64,000 nucleotides of DNA from Arthrobacter sp. E3 (GTDB taxonomy: Bacteria > Actinomycetota > Actinomycetes > Actinomycetales > Micrococcaceae), in contig NZ_JAFMPX010000021.1 in the NCBI RefSeq assembly GCF_017353415.1, forward strand, positions 1 through 64,000, written 5' to 3'. Positions 15,229 to 24,306 of this stretch are shown here, one piece after another. The position numbers and the translations under genes were made by a program. Position 1 is the stretch's first letter. Each line of letters starts with the position of its first letter. A model generated the notes under the pieces. It was given only the letters and a program-made list of their open reading frames with translations. It was not told where the DNA came from and ran no database searches.

Positions 15229-17433
15229 TTATAGGTCTCCGTTGAGCGCCCGCCACAGGAACTCATGCGACGCGGTGTGCAGCCGTGCGGCTTGTTCGTT
15301 GTTCCCAGCCCCTGCGTGCCCACCTTCCAGCGCCTCATGGAACCACACAGGAATCCCCATCGACTCCATGCGTGCAGCCATCTTCCGGGCCTGCACCGGC
15401 CCCACCCTGTCGTCGGAGGTCGCCGTCCAGATGAACGTTGCCGGATACGTGCGCCCGCTGCGCAGCAGGTGGTACGGGGAGAACGTCTTGATGAACTCCC
15501 ACTGCTCCGGCACATCGGGGTCACCGTATTCTGCCATCCACGACGCCCCGGCTGAGAGTTTCGTGTACCGGCGCATGTCCAACAGCGGCACGCCACAGGA
15601 AATGGCACCGAACAAGTCCGGGTACGTGGTGAGCATGTTGCCCACCAGCAGCCCGCCATTGCTTCCGCCGGCGCAGCCCAGGCGCGCAGCTTTGGCGACG
15701 TCGCGGGCGGAAAGATCCCGCGCCACGGCGGCGAAGTCCTCGTACGCACGGTGCCGATTTTCCCGCAATGCCGCGGTGTGCCAGCTTGGGCCGTACTCGC
15801 CTCCACCGCGGATGTTCGCCACCACGTATACGCCGCCCCGCTCCAGCCAGCTGCGCCCCACCGCCCCGCTGTACGACGGAGTGCGTGAAACTTCGAAGCC
15901 GCCGTAGCCGCTGAGCAAGGTGGGGTTGCCGCCGTCGAGCTTGAGGTTCTTGGGGCCCACCTGGAAGTACGGGATGCGGGTGCCGTCGGCGGAGGTAGCA
16001 AAGTGCTGCTCCACGCTGTAGCTCTCCGCGTTGAAGAACGACGGCGCCGCCCGCGCCAGCGTTGCCGCTGCACCCGGGGTGCCGCGGGAGTCTGTTGAGG
16101 GGGCGGCGTGTTCGGCGGCAGACTCGGCAGCCAGCGTGCCCCGGTTCACGGTGGACGGGGTGAGGTAGCCGGAAGCGATGAGCCAGTAGTCGTTGCCGGC
16201 GTCGGGGTCGTCCTCGTCCACGGCGTAGGTGTCCACTGAATGCAGCGGCGGGCAGGCGTCCAGTTCCCCGGCAGCCCAGCCAGCTGCCGGGTCCAGGACC
16301 AGGATTTTTGCCGAAACGTCGGAGAGCAGGTTCAGCAGCAGGAAGTCGCGCGTCCAACTCCAGGACTGCAGCGACTGCGCGGGTGTGGGGGCGAAGATGG
16401 TGTGCAGGTCCCGGCTGCCAGCCAGGAACGCCTCAAGTTCGATCACCAACAGAGTCCCGGAGGCGTATTCGGTGCCATCGACGTGCCACGGCGTGCGCGG
16501 ACGCAAGAGGAGCCATTGCCGGTGGAGTGAGACGTTCATATCATCCGGTACCTGGATGTGGACCCAGCTCCCGTCCACGCGTAAGTAGCTGCGGCTGTTG
16601 TAGAAATCCAGCACGTCGTAGGCCACGTCCCGTTCAAAGCCGGGTGTGGTGCTGTGCGAAACGCCGCAGCTCAGGTGGTTTAGCGGTACGGAAAGCAGTG
16701 GCTCCTTCGCAGCCATCTGTGCCAGTGATTCCCCGCGGCGCAGCACCCTGGAGGCGGCGGGGTAGGAGGATGCCGTCATGGAGCCGTCTCCCGTGTCGGT
16801 CCCCACATAGAGTGTGTCGGCATCGAACCAGCTCAGTTGTGTCTTTGCCGCTGGCAGCTCAAAGCCGCCGGGAACGAAGGCAAGCGTGTCAAGGTCAAAT
16901 TCGCGGTAGGCCACAGCGTCCCCGCCGTCGGGGGAAAGAGCCACCATGGCGTGGCGGTATTCCTGGCCGGGGGCCGGGCGCAGTAGTGAAGCCCCAGCCC
17001 AGAACCATTGGGTGTCCTCCGCAGTGCAAAGCGCGTCAACGTCCAGCAGGATCTGCCAATCGGTGGCGTCTCCAAGGTAGCTTTCCCACGTGGTGCGCCG
17101 CCACAGCCCGCGCGGGTTGGCCTCGTCGCGCCAAAAGTTGTAATACCACCGCCCGCGTTTGGACACCATGGGGATGCGGTCCTTGGAATCCAACACCTCC
17201 AACACCGAGGCTTCAAGGGCCTTGTAGGCGGGATTGAGCAGGGCCGCATCGGTGCGGTCATTGTGCTCGCGGACCCAAGCCATGGGTGCCTCGCCGTGGA
17301 TGTCTTCCAGCCAGCGGAACTCATCGGTGGGTTCGTCAGCTGTTGCTTCGCCGGTTGTTGCTTCTCCAGCAACGACAGCTCCGGCGGTTTCACCGGACAC
17401 GAAGGGGAATGTGGGCAGTGCAGCATCAGTCAT
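15229..17433 (-). CDS. Prolyl oligopeptidase family serine peptidase (S9A)
   Basis: A 734-aa two-domain peptidase. The N-terminal part (DEFRWLEDIHGEAPMAWV onward) is the seven-bladed propeller. The C-terminal alpha/beta hydrolase has a catalytic Ser in CAGGSNGGLLVGN, Asp in TATSDDRVGP and His in EGGHAGAG. The family cleaves short proline-containing peptides after Pro. No signal peptide is seen, so it should be cytoplasmic. The N-terminus has a 30-residue Ala/Thr/Glu-rich extension before the conserved start, and another low-complexity insert lies near residues 430-465 (TLAAESAAEHAAPSTDSRG). The start is ATG 17433. It is divergent from the FAD-binding protein gene. Confidence 0.93.
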   Translation of the reverse strand: MTDAALPTFPFVSGETAGAVVAGEATTGEATADEPTDEFRWLEDIHGEAPMAWVREHNDRTDAALLNPAYKALEASVLEVLDSKDRIPMVSKRGRWYYNFWRDEANPRGLWRRTTWESYLGDATDWQILLDVDALCTAEDTQWFWAGASLLRPAPGQEYRHAMVALSPDGGDAVAYREFDLDTLAFVPGGFELPAAKTQLSWFDADTLYVGTDTGDGSMTASSYPAASRVLRRGESLAQMAAKEPLLSVPLNHLSCGVSHSTTPGFERDVAYDVLDFYNSRSYLRVDGSWVHIQVPDDMNVSLHRQWLLLRPRTPWHVDGTEYASGTLLVIELEAFLAGSRDLHTIFAPTPAQSLQSWSWTRDFLLLNLLSDVSAKILVLDPAAGWAAGELDACPPLHSVDTYAVDEDDPDAGNDYWLIASGYLTPSTVNRGTLAAESAAEHAAPSTDSRGTPGAAATLARAAPSFFNAESYSVEQHFATSADGTRIPYFQVGPKNLKLDGGNPTLLSGYGGFEVSRTPSYSGAVGRSWLERGGVYVVANIRGGGEYGPSWHTAALRENRHRAYEDFAAVARDLSARDVAKAARLGCAGGSNGGLLVGNMLTTYPDLFGAISCGVPLLDMRRYTKLSAGASWMAEYGDPDVPEQWEFIKTFSPYHLLRSGRTYPATFIWTATSDDRVGPVQARKMAARMESMGIPVWFHEALEGGHAGAGNNEQAARLHTASHEFLWRALNGDL

Positions 17434-17537
17434 GGCACCATCCTAGGCGCGTGTGCCGCCTCGGCCGCCACCTCAACCGCCAGCAGCGCCCATACTGTAC
17501 AGCACTGTATGGGGGCGCCATCAGTTAAGCTCAAGGG

Positions 17538-19481
17538 GTGGAAGTCAAGGGCATGCAGACAGTGGTCATTGTGGGAGCGGGTCCCCGAGGGACATCCGTC
17601 ATGGAACGACTGCTGGCGCAGCACGCACAGGATTCGGCAGCACAGCCATTGCACATCCACTTGATCGACCCTTTTCCGCCGGGCGCAGGCCACGTATGGC
17701 GCACCGAGCAGTCGCGGTTGTACTTGATGAACACGCAGAGCTTTTTCCCCACGCTTGTCCCGGACCAAGGTGTAGCAGTGCCTCCACTGGCAGGCTGCAG
17801 CTTCAACGAATGGCGTATGGCCCAGCAAACCGATCCGTGGGAGCAGCTCAGCGACGACGACCGCAGCGAACTGGCCACTCTGCAGACCACCAACTTCCCC
17901 AGCCGACCCCTCTACGGAAGGTATCTGAGCTGGTGCTTTGAACAGTTCCAACACGTCATGCCCGACGGCGTGAGCCTCACCATCCATGCCACCGAGGCCA
18001 AGCGGGTGGCGAGGGAGCACGAAAAAGGTGGCTTCGTCGTCGAACTTTTGGACGGGCCGAAGTTGCATGCGGACCAGGTGGTGCTGGCGCTGGGGCATGT
18101 GGAGTCCAAACTGAGCCCCGTACAGCGCGAGCTGCGGGTGCAAGCGCGCGCCGCCGGGCTCACGTACCTGCCGCCAGCAGTGCCCAACGACGTGGATTGG
18201 GAGCAGATCCCCGCCGGTGAACCAGTTCTGGTGCGCGGCATGGGACTGAACTTTTTTGATGTCCTGGGTCAGCTCACCGAGGGGCGTGGCGGAGCTTTTG
18301 AGCCGACCGGCCACGAGGCAGGCGAGGCCTTGCGCTATGTTCCCTCGGGCCGGGAGCCGGTCATTGTGGGGGCTTCGCGTCGAGGCACGCCATACCGGGC
18401 CAAAGCGGAAGTGGAGCGCTACTACCCGGAAAGCGTGGTGCTGCGTTTTCTTGGTGAGGACGCAGTCGCTGCGATCCGCGCCATGGGCGCCACTGCCGGA
18501 TTTCGGCACGACATCTGGCCGCTGCTGCACCGAGACACGTTGTGGGCGTACTACACAACGCTGGTCCGCACCCGGCCTGAGGTGGTGTCGGAACAGTTCC
18601 TGCCGGAGCTGGATGCGGTGCTGCATTCCGGGTTCAACGGTGACGGGGCGCTCTGGGAACAACGGCTGAAGGAGCTGCTGGCGGCGCACGTGCCGCCAGC
18701 GCATCTGCTGGAGTTGCAGGGTCTGGCCCGGCCCTTGTCCAAGCACGTTCCGCGGCCGGGTGAAACGCACCGCTTTGCGACGCGTGAGGAACTGGACTCG
18801 GCGGTATTGGCGTATTTGTCCCAAGACGCGGCCGGATCTGCCCGTGGCGAGGACGACCCCACCAAGATGGCCATCGGTGCGCTCAACGCCGGGAGGGCCA
18901 TCATCAAGTCGCTCGTTGCCGACAAGGGCATCACGCCGGATTCGTGGATGGGGGAGCTGCGCGGCTGGTTTGAAGGCTTTGTGGAGGGGCTGGCCAGCGG
19001 GCCACCGGCCCTGAGGGTGGAGCAATTGGCTGCAATGGTGCGGGCAGGGGTGGTGCACTTTGCCGGACCTGATCCGCGTTTTCGAATTGAGCAGGGCGTC
19101 TTCACGGTGAGCTCGCCCTGGGTGGCGGACGAGCCTTGGGCTGCCCGCTACCTGGTGGAGGCGCTGGCCCCGGCCAATGACGTGCAGCGGAGCGAATCGC
19201 TGTTACTGCAGAACTTGTTTGCCGACGGTCTCGCCCGCCCGTCCGTCATGCTCGCATCCGACGGCCAGACCGTGGTGACAAGCGGCCTGGACGTTTCTGC
19301 GCCTCCGTACCGGACCCTGGATGGTGCCGGCGTGCCGGTGGCCGGACTCTATGTTCTGGGCCTCCAGCTTTCCTCGGTGCAGTGGGGAACGGCCATCGCG
19401 GCGGAGGCTGCGGCGAAGTACCGCAGTGGCTACCGCACGGTGTGTGACGCCGACGCGATTGCAGCAGCGATTCTCAACTGA
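17538..19481 (+). CDS. FAD/NAD(P)-binding protein (large flavoprotein-like family)
   Basis: A protein of about 647 aa starting with a Rossmann dinucleotide loop VVIVGAGPRGTSVMERL, followed by IHLIDPFPPGAGHVWRTEQS and VVLALGHVES. Those regions fit the FAD-NAD(P)-binding family common in actinobacteria (pfam NAD_binding_9 type). The C-terminal half has GAPPYRTLDGAGVP-like and LYVLGLQLSSVQWGTAIAAE segments. Function is not established; hydroxylase- or oxidoreductase-like roles are guessed from the fold. The start could be GTG 17538 or ATG 17553 (MQTVVIVGAG); neither has a well-spaced ribosome site. It stands alone. Confidence 0.8.
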   Translation: MEVKGMQTVVIVGAGPRGTSVMERLLAQHAQDSAAQPLHIHLIDPFPPGAGHVWRTEQSRLYLMNTQSFFPTLVPDQGVAVPPLAGCSFNEWRMAQQTDPWEQLSDDDRSELATLQTTNFPSRPLYGRYLSWCFEQFQHVMPDGVSLTIHATEAKRVAREHEKGGFVVELLDGPKLHADQVVLALGHVESKLSPVQRELRVQARAAGLTYLPPAVPNDVDWEQIPAGEPVLVRGMGLNFFDVLGQLTEGRGGAFEPTGHEAGEALRYVPSGREPVIVGASRRGTPYRAKAEVERYYPESVVLRFLGEDAVAAIRAMGATAGFRHDIWPLLHRDTLWAYYTTLVRTRPEVVSEQFLPELDAVLHSGFNGDGALWEQRLKELLAAHVPPAHLLELQGLARPLSKHVPRPGETHRFATREELDSAVLAYLSQDAAGSARGEDDPTKMAIGALNAGRAIIKSLVADKGITPDSWMGELRGWFEGFVEGLASGPPALRVEQLAAMVRAGVVHFAGPDPRFRIEQGVFTVSSPWVADEPWAARYLVEALAPANDVQRSESLLLQNLFADGLARPSVMLASDGQTVVTSGLDVSAPPYRTLDGAGVPVAGLYVLGLQLSSVQWGTAIAAEAAAKYRSGYRTVCDADAIAAAILN

Positions 19482-19492
19482 CCACCCCCACC

Positions 19493-19573
19493 GACCCTCC
19501 TGCAGCTTTGGGGTTCTTTTCCACGACCCTCCTGCAGCTTTAGCGTCCATTTCCAGAACGCTCCTGCAATAGG
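19493..19573. repeat. Short direct repeats of the CTCCTGCAG type
   Basis: GACCCTCCTGCAGCTTT is present exactly at 19493-19509 and 19525-19541. A degenerate third copy (AACGCTCCTGCAA) begins at 19558. The block starts just after the stop codon of the flavoprotein gene. Related copies occur after cysS at 51641-51733, so this is a dispersed short repeat family in this genome. Confidence 0.7.
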
Positions 19574-19613
19574 GCTGACACAACATGGCCATCCGCTGCG
19601 GGTTTCGCGACGG

Positions 19614-20310
19614 ATGGCCATGTTAACTGCGGTGCCGTTGGAGAAGGTTCAGCTGGCCAAGCGGATTCTGGCCACCAACGAGGACGAGGACGCCCCGATC
19701 TTCGACGTTGCCGACGTTGGTATCCTCGGGGACTCACCGTCCTGCCCCAGCTGCCGGAGGCCATCACAGCACGCAGCTGCCTGCCCGCGGGCACCGCCGC
19801 AGTGGTGGTGTTGACTGCCGCGGTGTTTGTGGTCCGGTGGACCCGCGAACTGGAAGCCATCCACGGCTTCCTGCTCCAGTACCCCGGCCACAGCGAACTG
19901 CCCGCGAACGCACCGTGGGGATTTCCGCATGGCTCGGCTGGCAGTACTTCCTCAACGCCTTCTTCCTCGTGATCATCATCCGTTTGGGCAGGCAGTTATG
20001 GGCTACGGCCCGGCCCAAGTTGTAGTGGACACGGAATAACACGGGGCTGCTGAAGTCAAGGCCAAACCGGCGAAAATCAGCTTGGGACTGTGGTTACACC
20101 TGAGCACGCACGTGCTGTGGCTGCTCATCGGCGCCGGGCTCGAATACGCGTCGCTGAGCTGGTCGGTGGGCGACGGCTGGGAGAACTGCAACGCCCTGCA
20201 AGTCCCTTTCGCAAGGACAAGGCGGCCCTCGCGAAGGCCTTCCCCATTGAAGCGGCCCGAAAGGTCCCCATTCCGCTGGGCGATCGCGTGCAGCGCCCGC
20301 AACCAAAAAG
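19614..20310 (+). pseudogene. Degraded cytochrome b/b6-domain membrane protein gene
   Basis: Pieces of one recognisable protein lie in all three forward frames, in order. The first includes ILATNEDEDAPIFDVADVG. The next is VVVLTAAVFVVRWTRELEAI followed by HGFLLQYPGHSELPANAP. The third is ISAWLGWQYFLNAFFLVIII, ending with a stop after ATARPKL. Later pieces are KPAKISLGLWLHLSTHVLWL and LEYASLSWSVGDGWENCNAL. The pattern matches cytochrome b/b6-domain proteins that carry paired helices and accompany molybdoenzymes in actinobacteria (family from memory). Several frameshifts and stops and missing C-terminal helices show it is inactive. The ends are approximate. Confidence 0.7.
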
Positions 20311-20312
20311 TA

Positions 20313-20338
20313 AAGCGGCCCCGGTAACGGGGCCGCTT
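20313..20338 (-). terminator. Terminator of tRNA-Ser(TGA)
   Basis: The perfect 11-bp stem AAGCGGCCCCG/CGGGGCCGCTT has a 4-nt loop (GTAA). Read on the minus strand it is followed by a T-rich run, 14 bp after the tRNA 3' end. Confidence 0.85.
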
Positions 20339-20351
20339 CGCCGTATGTGCG

Positions 20352-20439
20352 CGGAAGGTAAGAGATTCGAACTCTTGGTACGGGGTTACCGCACACTGGT
20401 TTTCAAGACCAGCTCCATCGGCCGCTCGGACAACCTTCC
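20352..20439 (-). tRNA. tRNA-Ser (anticodon TGA)
   Basis: On the minus strand GGAAGGT pairs with ACCTTCC as acceptor stem. The anticodon arm is CTGGT-CTTGAAA-ACCAG, followed by a long class II variable arm and a T loop GTTCGAATC. The discriminator is G. CCA is not encoded, unlike the Ser(GCT) gene at 15046. It reads UCA and probably other UCN codons. Confidence 0.97.
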
Positions 20440-20534
20440 TGACCCTAGTAGTGTTTCATAAGCAGGGCGGTGCTACCAAAATGAGTGCACGCGCAGCTAC
20501 GATTCACGGGTACTTGCAGGCTATGGAGAAGGTT

Positions 20535-21518
20535 ATGAAGGCAATTATTACAACGGGCGCAGGCGGGCCTGAGGTGTTGGCGCTGGGTGAGACGCAGGCT
20601 CCAGTGGCAGGTCCAGGTGAGGTGCTCATTGATGTGGTTGCCGCGGGAATCAACCGCGCAGACGTGCAGCAGCGCCGTGGCTTCTACCCGCCGCCGCCGG
20701 GCACATCAGAGCTTTTGGGGCTGGAGGTGTCCGGTCGGATTGCGGCGTTTGGCCCCAATGTGACCCGTCCGTTCAGCCTGGGCGAGAAGGTTGTGGCGTT
20801 GCTCACAGGTGGCGGATATGCGGCTCAAGTGGCCGTTCCCGCCGGCCAAGTGCTGACACTTCCGGCAGGCATCGACGTGATTTCGGCCGCAGGCCTGCCG
20901 GAGGTTGCCGCCACGGTGTACTCCAATCTGTTCATGACGGCCCAGCTGCAGGCTGGCGAAACAGTGCTCGTCCATGGCGGGGCCGGCGGGATCGGCGCCA
21001 TGGCCATCCAGCTTGCCAAGGCTGCCGGTGCACGCGTCATCACCACCGCAGGCAGCGACGAGAAAGTGGCCATGCTGACCAGCTACCTCGGCGCGGACCT
21101 GGCAGTCAACTACCGCACACACGACTTCGTTGCCGCAGTCAAGGACTTCACCGAGGGCCTCGGCGCCAACGTGATTCTCGACGTCGTTGGCGCCAAATAC
21201 CTGGCGCGCAACGTTGAATCATTGGCCACCTACGGGCGCCTGATGGTCATCGGCCTGCAGGGAGGCGCGACGGCGGAAGTCAACTTGGGCAACCTGCTCA
21301 CCAAGCGTGCGGCCATCATCGGAACCACCCTGCGGGCGCGTTCGGTGGAGGAAAAGACCGTCATCATGGAAGGCGTGCGCGAGCACGTTTGGCCGCTGGT
21401 GGCCAGCGGAGCCGTCAAGCCCATGGTGGACAGGACCTTCCCGCTCGACCAGGTTGTGGCGGCACACGAGTACCTTGAATCCGGACAGCACGTGGGCAAG
21501 GTCCTGCTGACGCTTTAG
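20535..21518 (+). CDS. NAD(P)H-quinone oxidoreductase, PIG3-type MDR family
   Basis: A 327-aa zinc-independent medium-chain reductase. It begins MKAIITTGAGGPEVL, then GEVLIDVVAAGINRADVQQR, GLEVSGRIAAFG, the NADPH-binding loop VHGGAGGIGAMAIQLAKAAG, and ends HEYLESGQHVGKVLLTL. This pattern is that of the quinone oxidoreductase PIG3 (TP53I3) group, which reduces quinones or similar electrophiles. ATG 20535 is selected because GGAGAAGG precedes it and family members begin there; starts at 20481 and 20523 are possible but add unmatched residues. The natural acceptor is unknown. Confidence 0.9.
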   Translation: MKAIITTGAGGPEVLALGETQAPVAGPGEVLIDVVAAGINRADVQQRRGFYPPPPGTSELLGLEVSGRIAAFGPNVTRPFSLGEKVVALLTGGGYAAQVAVPAGQVLTLPAGIDVISAAGLPEVAATVYSNLFMTAQLQAGETVLVHGGAGGIGAMAIQLAKAAGARVITTAGSDEKVAMLTSYLGADLAVNYRTHDFVAAVKDFTEGLGANVILDVVGAKYLARNVESLATYGRLMVIGLQGGATAEVNLGNLLTKRAAIIGTTLRARSVEEKTVIMEGVREHVWPLVASGAVKPMVDRTFPLDQVVAAHEYLESGQHVGKVLLTL

Positions 21519-21532
21519 GGCTTCCGGGCTCG

Positions 21533-21574
21533 GCCACTCTAAGCCGAACCGAACACTCCGGACTCGTTAGAAAC
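21533..21574 (+). repeat. Copy A of a repeat that flanks the cstA locus
   Basis: GCCACTCTAAGCCGAACCGA followed by ACACTCCGGACTCGTTAGAA lies 15 bp after the quinone reductase stop. The same sequence with few changes recurs at 24176-24204 and 24262-24275, where a long hairpin separates its two halves. Copy A has no hairpin. Confidence 0.7.
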
Positions 21575-21701
21575 GCGTTTCGGCGCAAGAACACACCGTT
21601 GAGCAGTTTTGTGTCGTGACCTGGACTACGTCGAGAATGCGGGTCTTTCTCATGCTGGTATTGTCATCTGGCCGTAACTGTGGCTCAACGTAGGGATAAA
21701 T

Positions 21702-23969
21702 ATGACAATGCCGTCGAATAGGACTGCCGCACCCGGCGACGTCCTCGTTCAAGATCCGGAGCTGCCTCCTGTGGCACTCGATCTTGAAGCAGAAGCGGAA
21801 ACGCACAAGTGGACGCCGCTAAAGATCGCCATTTGGGCGGCCATTGCACTGCTGGGCGGCGTCGCCTGGGTGATGCTGGCCGTGGTGCGCGGTGAGAGCG
21901 TGAACGCGATCTGGTTTGTTTTTGCCGCTGTGTGCACCTACCTGATCGGATACCGCTTCTATTCCAAGGTCATTGAGAAGTTTCTGCTCAAGCCCAATGA
22001 CAAGCGGGCTACTCCGGCCGAATACAAGGCCGACGGCAAGGACTTCGTCCCCACGGACCGCAACGTCCTGTTTGGCCACCACTTTGCCGCCATCGCCGGT
22101 GCAGGTCCTTTGGTGGGCCCCATCCTCGCCGCCCAGATGGGTTACCTGCCGGGCACCATCTGGATCATTGTCGGCGTCGTTCTTGCCGGTGCCGTGCAGG
22201 ACTACCTTGTCCTGTTTTTCTCCATGCGCCGCGGCGGACGCTCCCTGGGCCAGATGGCCCGTGAAGAACTTGGCGTCATTGGCGGCACCGCCGCACTGAT
22301 CGCTACCTTGTTGATCATGATCATCATTGTCGCCATCCTGGCGCTTGTGGTGGTCAACGCCTTGGGTGAATCCCCGTGGGGCGTGTTCTCCGTGTCAATG
22401 ACCATCCCGATCGCCTTGTTCATGGGCGTCTACCTACGCTACCTGCGCCCGGGCAAGGTCATGGAAGTGTCCTTGATCGGCGTCGTGCTACTCCTGGCGG
22501 CCATCATTGGAGGCGGCGTGGTCGCCCACACCGAATGGGGCGCGGCATTCTTCCATCTGGACCGCACCACGCTGGCCTGGGCCATCATTGTGTATGGTTT
22601 CATCGCCGCCATCCTGCCCGTGTGGCTGTTGCTCGCCCCGCGCGACTACCTCTCTACGTTCATGAAGATCGGCACCATTGTCATGCTGGCCGGTTCCATT
22701 GTGCTGGTCCGCCCCACCATCAACGTTCCGGCGTTCAGCGAATTCGCCTCCCGCTCCGACGGCCCGGTGTTCTCCGGTTCGCTGTTCCCCTTCCTGTTCG
22801 TCACCATCGCCTGTGGCGCACTCTCCGGCTTCCACGCCCTGATTGCCTCCGGCACCACGCCCAAGCTGATCGAAAAGGAACGCCAGGCCCGTTACATCGG
22901 GTACGGCGGCATGCTCATGGAGTCGTTTGTGGCGATCATGGCTCTGGTGGCCGCGTTGTCCATCGACCGCGGGATCTACTTCGCCATGAACTCCTCGGGG
23001 GCGGCCACCGGCGGCACTATTGAGGGTGGCGCGGCGTTCGTGAATTCGCTGGGGCTGACCGGAGTCCATGTTGACCCGGCAACGCTGGCACAAACAGCGT
23101 CCGACGTCGGCGAGCAGTCCATCGTCTCCCGCACCGGTGGCGCACCAACCCTTGCCGTGGGCCTGGCCCACATCATGCAGCAGGTTGCCGGCGGACAAGC
23201 CATGATGAGCTTCTGGTACCACTTCGCCATCATGTTCGAGGCACTGTTCATCCTCACCGCCGTCGACGCCGGCACCCGCGTGGCCCGCTTCATGTTGCAG
23301 GATTCGATTGGCAACTTCGTGCCGAAGTTCAAGGACACGTCATGGCGCCTGGGCTCCTGGGTCACCACGGCCATCATGGTGGCCGGCTGGGGCGCCATCT
23401 TGATCATGGGCGTCACCGACCCGTTGGGCGGCATCAATACGCTGTTCCCGCTGTTCGGCATAGCCAATCAGCTGCTAGCGGCCATTGCGCTCGCCGTCTG
23501 CCTGACCATCGTCTCCAAAAACACCCACATCAAATACCTTTGGATCGTAGCCCTGCCGCTGGTGTTCGTCACCATCGTCACCGTGGTGGCCTCATTCCAG
23601 AAGATCTTCTCCACCGTGCCCGCCGTCGGCTACTGGGCGCAGCACAACGCGTTCAAGCAGGCGTTGGCTGATGGCAAGACAAGCTTCGGCACGGCCAAGA
23701 CCGCCGAAGCCATGGAAGCGGTGGTGCGTAACACCACGGTTCAGGGCACGCTCTCCATCATCTTCGTGGTCCTTTCGATCGTCGTCATTGCCACGGCCGT
23801 GCTCGTCTCGTTCCGATCCATCCGCGCAGGCGGAGGACCCAGCATGGAGGACCCGGCCGTGGCGTCGCGGATCTTTGCCCCCGCAGGCCCTCTTCCCAGC
23901 GCGACTGAAAAGCAGTTGTTGAAAGAATGGGCCGACTCCGGCAAGCAAGCAGCAAGCTCCGGCCACTAG
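21702..23969 (+). CDS. cstA: Carbon starvation protein CstA family, pyruvate/peptide transporter
   Basis: A 755-aa integral membrane protein with many helices. Conserved CstA blocks include DRNVLFGHHFAAIAGAGPLV followed by GPILAAQMGY, GAVQDYLVLFFSMRRGGRSL, CGALSGFHALIASGTTPKLI and WGAILIMGVTDPLGG. CstA proteins import pyruvate (shown for E. coli CstA/BtsT relatives) and were first described in peptide use under carbon starvation. The start is ATG 21702, with TAGGGATAAAT just upstream. A small YbdD-like gene follows after 2 bp, the usual partner. Exact substrate is inferred. Confidence 0.93.
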   Translation: MTMPSNRTAAPGDVLVQDPELPPVALDLEAEAETHKWTPLKIAIWAAIALLGGVAWVMLAVVRGESVNAIWFVFAAVCTYLIGYRFYSKVIEKFLLKPNDKRATPAEYKADGKDFVPTDRNVLFGHHFAAIAGAGPLVGPILAAQMGYLPGTIWIIVGVVLAGAVQDYLVLFFSMRRGGRSLGQMAREELGVIGGTAALIATLLIMIIIVAILALVVVNALGESPWGVFSVSMTIPIALFMGVYLRYLRPGKVMEVSLIGVVLLLAAIIGGGVVAHTEWGAAFFHLDRTTLAWAIIVYGFIAAILPVWLLLAPRDYLSTFMKIGTIVMLAGSIVLVRPTINVPAFSEFASRSDGPVFSGSLFPFLFVTIACGALSGFHALIASGTTPKLIEKERQARYIGYGGMLMESFVAIMALVAALSIDRGIYFAMNSSGAATGGTIEGGAAFVNSLGLTGVHVDPATLAQTASDVGEQSIVSRTGGAPTLAVGLAHIMQQVAGGQAMMSFWYHFAIMFEALFILTAVDAGTRVARFMLQDSIGNFVPKFKDTSWRLGSWVTTAIMVAGWGAILIMGVTDPLGGINTLFPLFGIANQLLAAIALAVCLTIVSKNTHIKYLWIVALPLVFVTIVTVVASFQKIFSTVPAVGYWAQHNAFKQALADGKTSFGTAKTAEAMEAVVRNTTVQGTLSIIFVVLSIVVIATAVLVSFRSIRAGGGPSMEDPAVASRIFAPAGPLPSATEKQLLKEWADSGKQAASSGH

Positions 23970-23971
23970 GG

Positions 23972-24172
23972 ATGAATGTGTTGCACAGCGCCGGACGCAC
24001 CCTGGGAGCCGTCAATAGATACCTCAAGGGTGTTCTGGGTGAAGACAGCTACGAGAAGTACCTCCAACACCATGTGGGCACCGGCTGCGCAGTGGCACCC
24101 ATGACGGTGAAGGAGTTCTGGCGCGACAAAACCGACCGGCAGGACAAAAATCCGGAAGGGCGCTGCTGCTAG
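23972..24172 (+). CDS. YbdD/YjiX-family small protein, CstA partner
   Basis: A 66-aa protein (MNVLHSAGRTLGAVNRYLKG start) with the family pattern GEDSYEKYLQHH and PMTVKEFWRDKTDR, ending in CC. This DUF466-type protein is encoded next to CstA/BtsT in many bacteria and is thought to support that transporter's activity. ATG 23972 lies 2 bp after the cstA stop, so they form one transcript. An in-frame start inside cstA at 23927 is less likely. Confidence 0.88.
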   Translation: MNVLHSAGRTLGAVNRYLKGVLGEDSYEKYLQHHVGTGCAVAPMTVKEFWRDKTDRQDKNPEGRCC

Positions 24173-24175
24173 GCA

Positions 24176-24275
24176 GCCACTCTGAGCCGAACCGAACACT
24201 CGGGGGCTGTTGTGGTGATCGGACGCTGCTATAGCGGCCTCCGATCACCACAACAGCCCCCGGAGTCGTTGGAGT
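24176..24275 (+). repeat. Copy B of the cstA-flanking repeat, split by a large hairpin
   Basis: Bases 24176-24204 repeat copy A. A nearly perfect inverted repeat then begins (about 24202-24264), with a 22-bp uninterrupted stem starting GGGGGCTGTTGTGGTG and its complement ending CACCACAACAGCCCCC. The 16-nt loop itself contains GCTATAGC. After the hairpin CGGAGTCGTTGGAG matches the second half of copy A (CGGACTCGTTAGAA). The hairpin may terminate cstA-ybdD, but the geometry looks like an insertion into the repeat. Confidence 0.75.
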
Positions 24276-24306
24276 CCATCCAGGAGCCCTGTGAGAGACT
24301 GGCAGT

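Noticed and set aside
17430-19058. Minus-strand 542-codon open frame opposite the FAD-binding protein gene
   Set aside because: It is a mirror of a GC-rich gene; its translation is rich in His/Arg/Gln and matches no fold, while the plus strand has a clear Rossmann motif.
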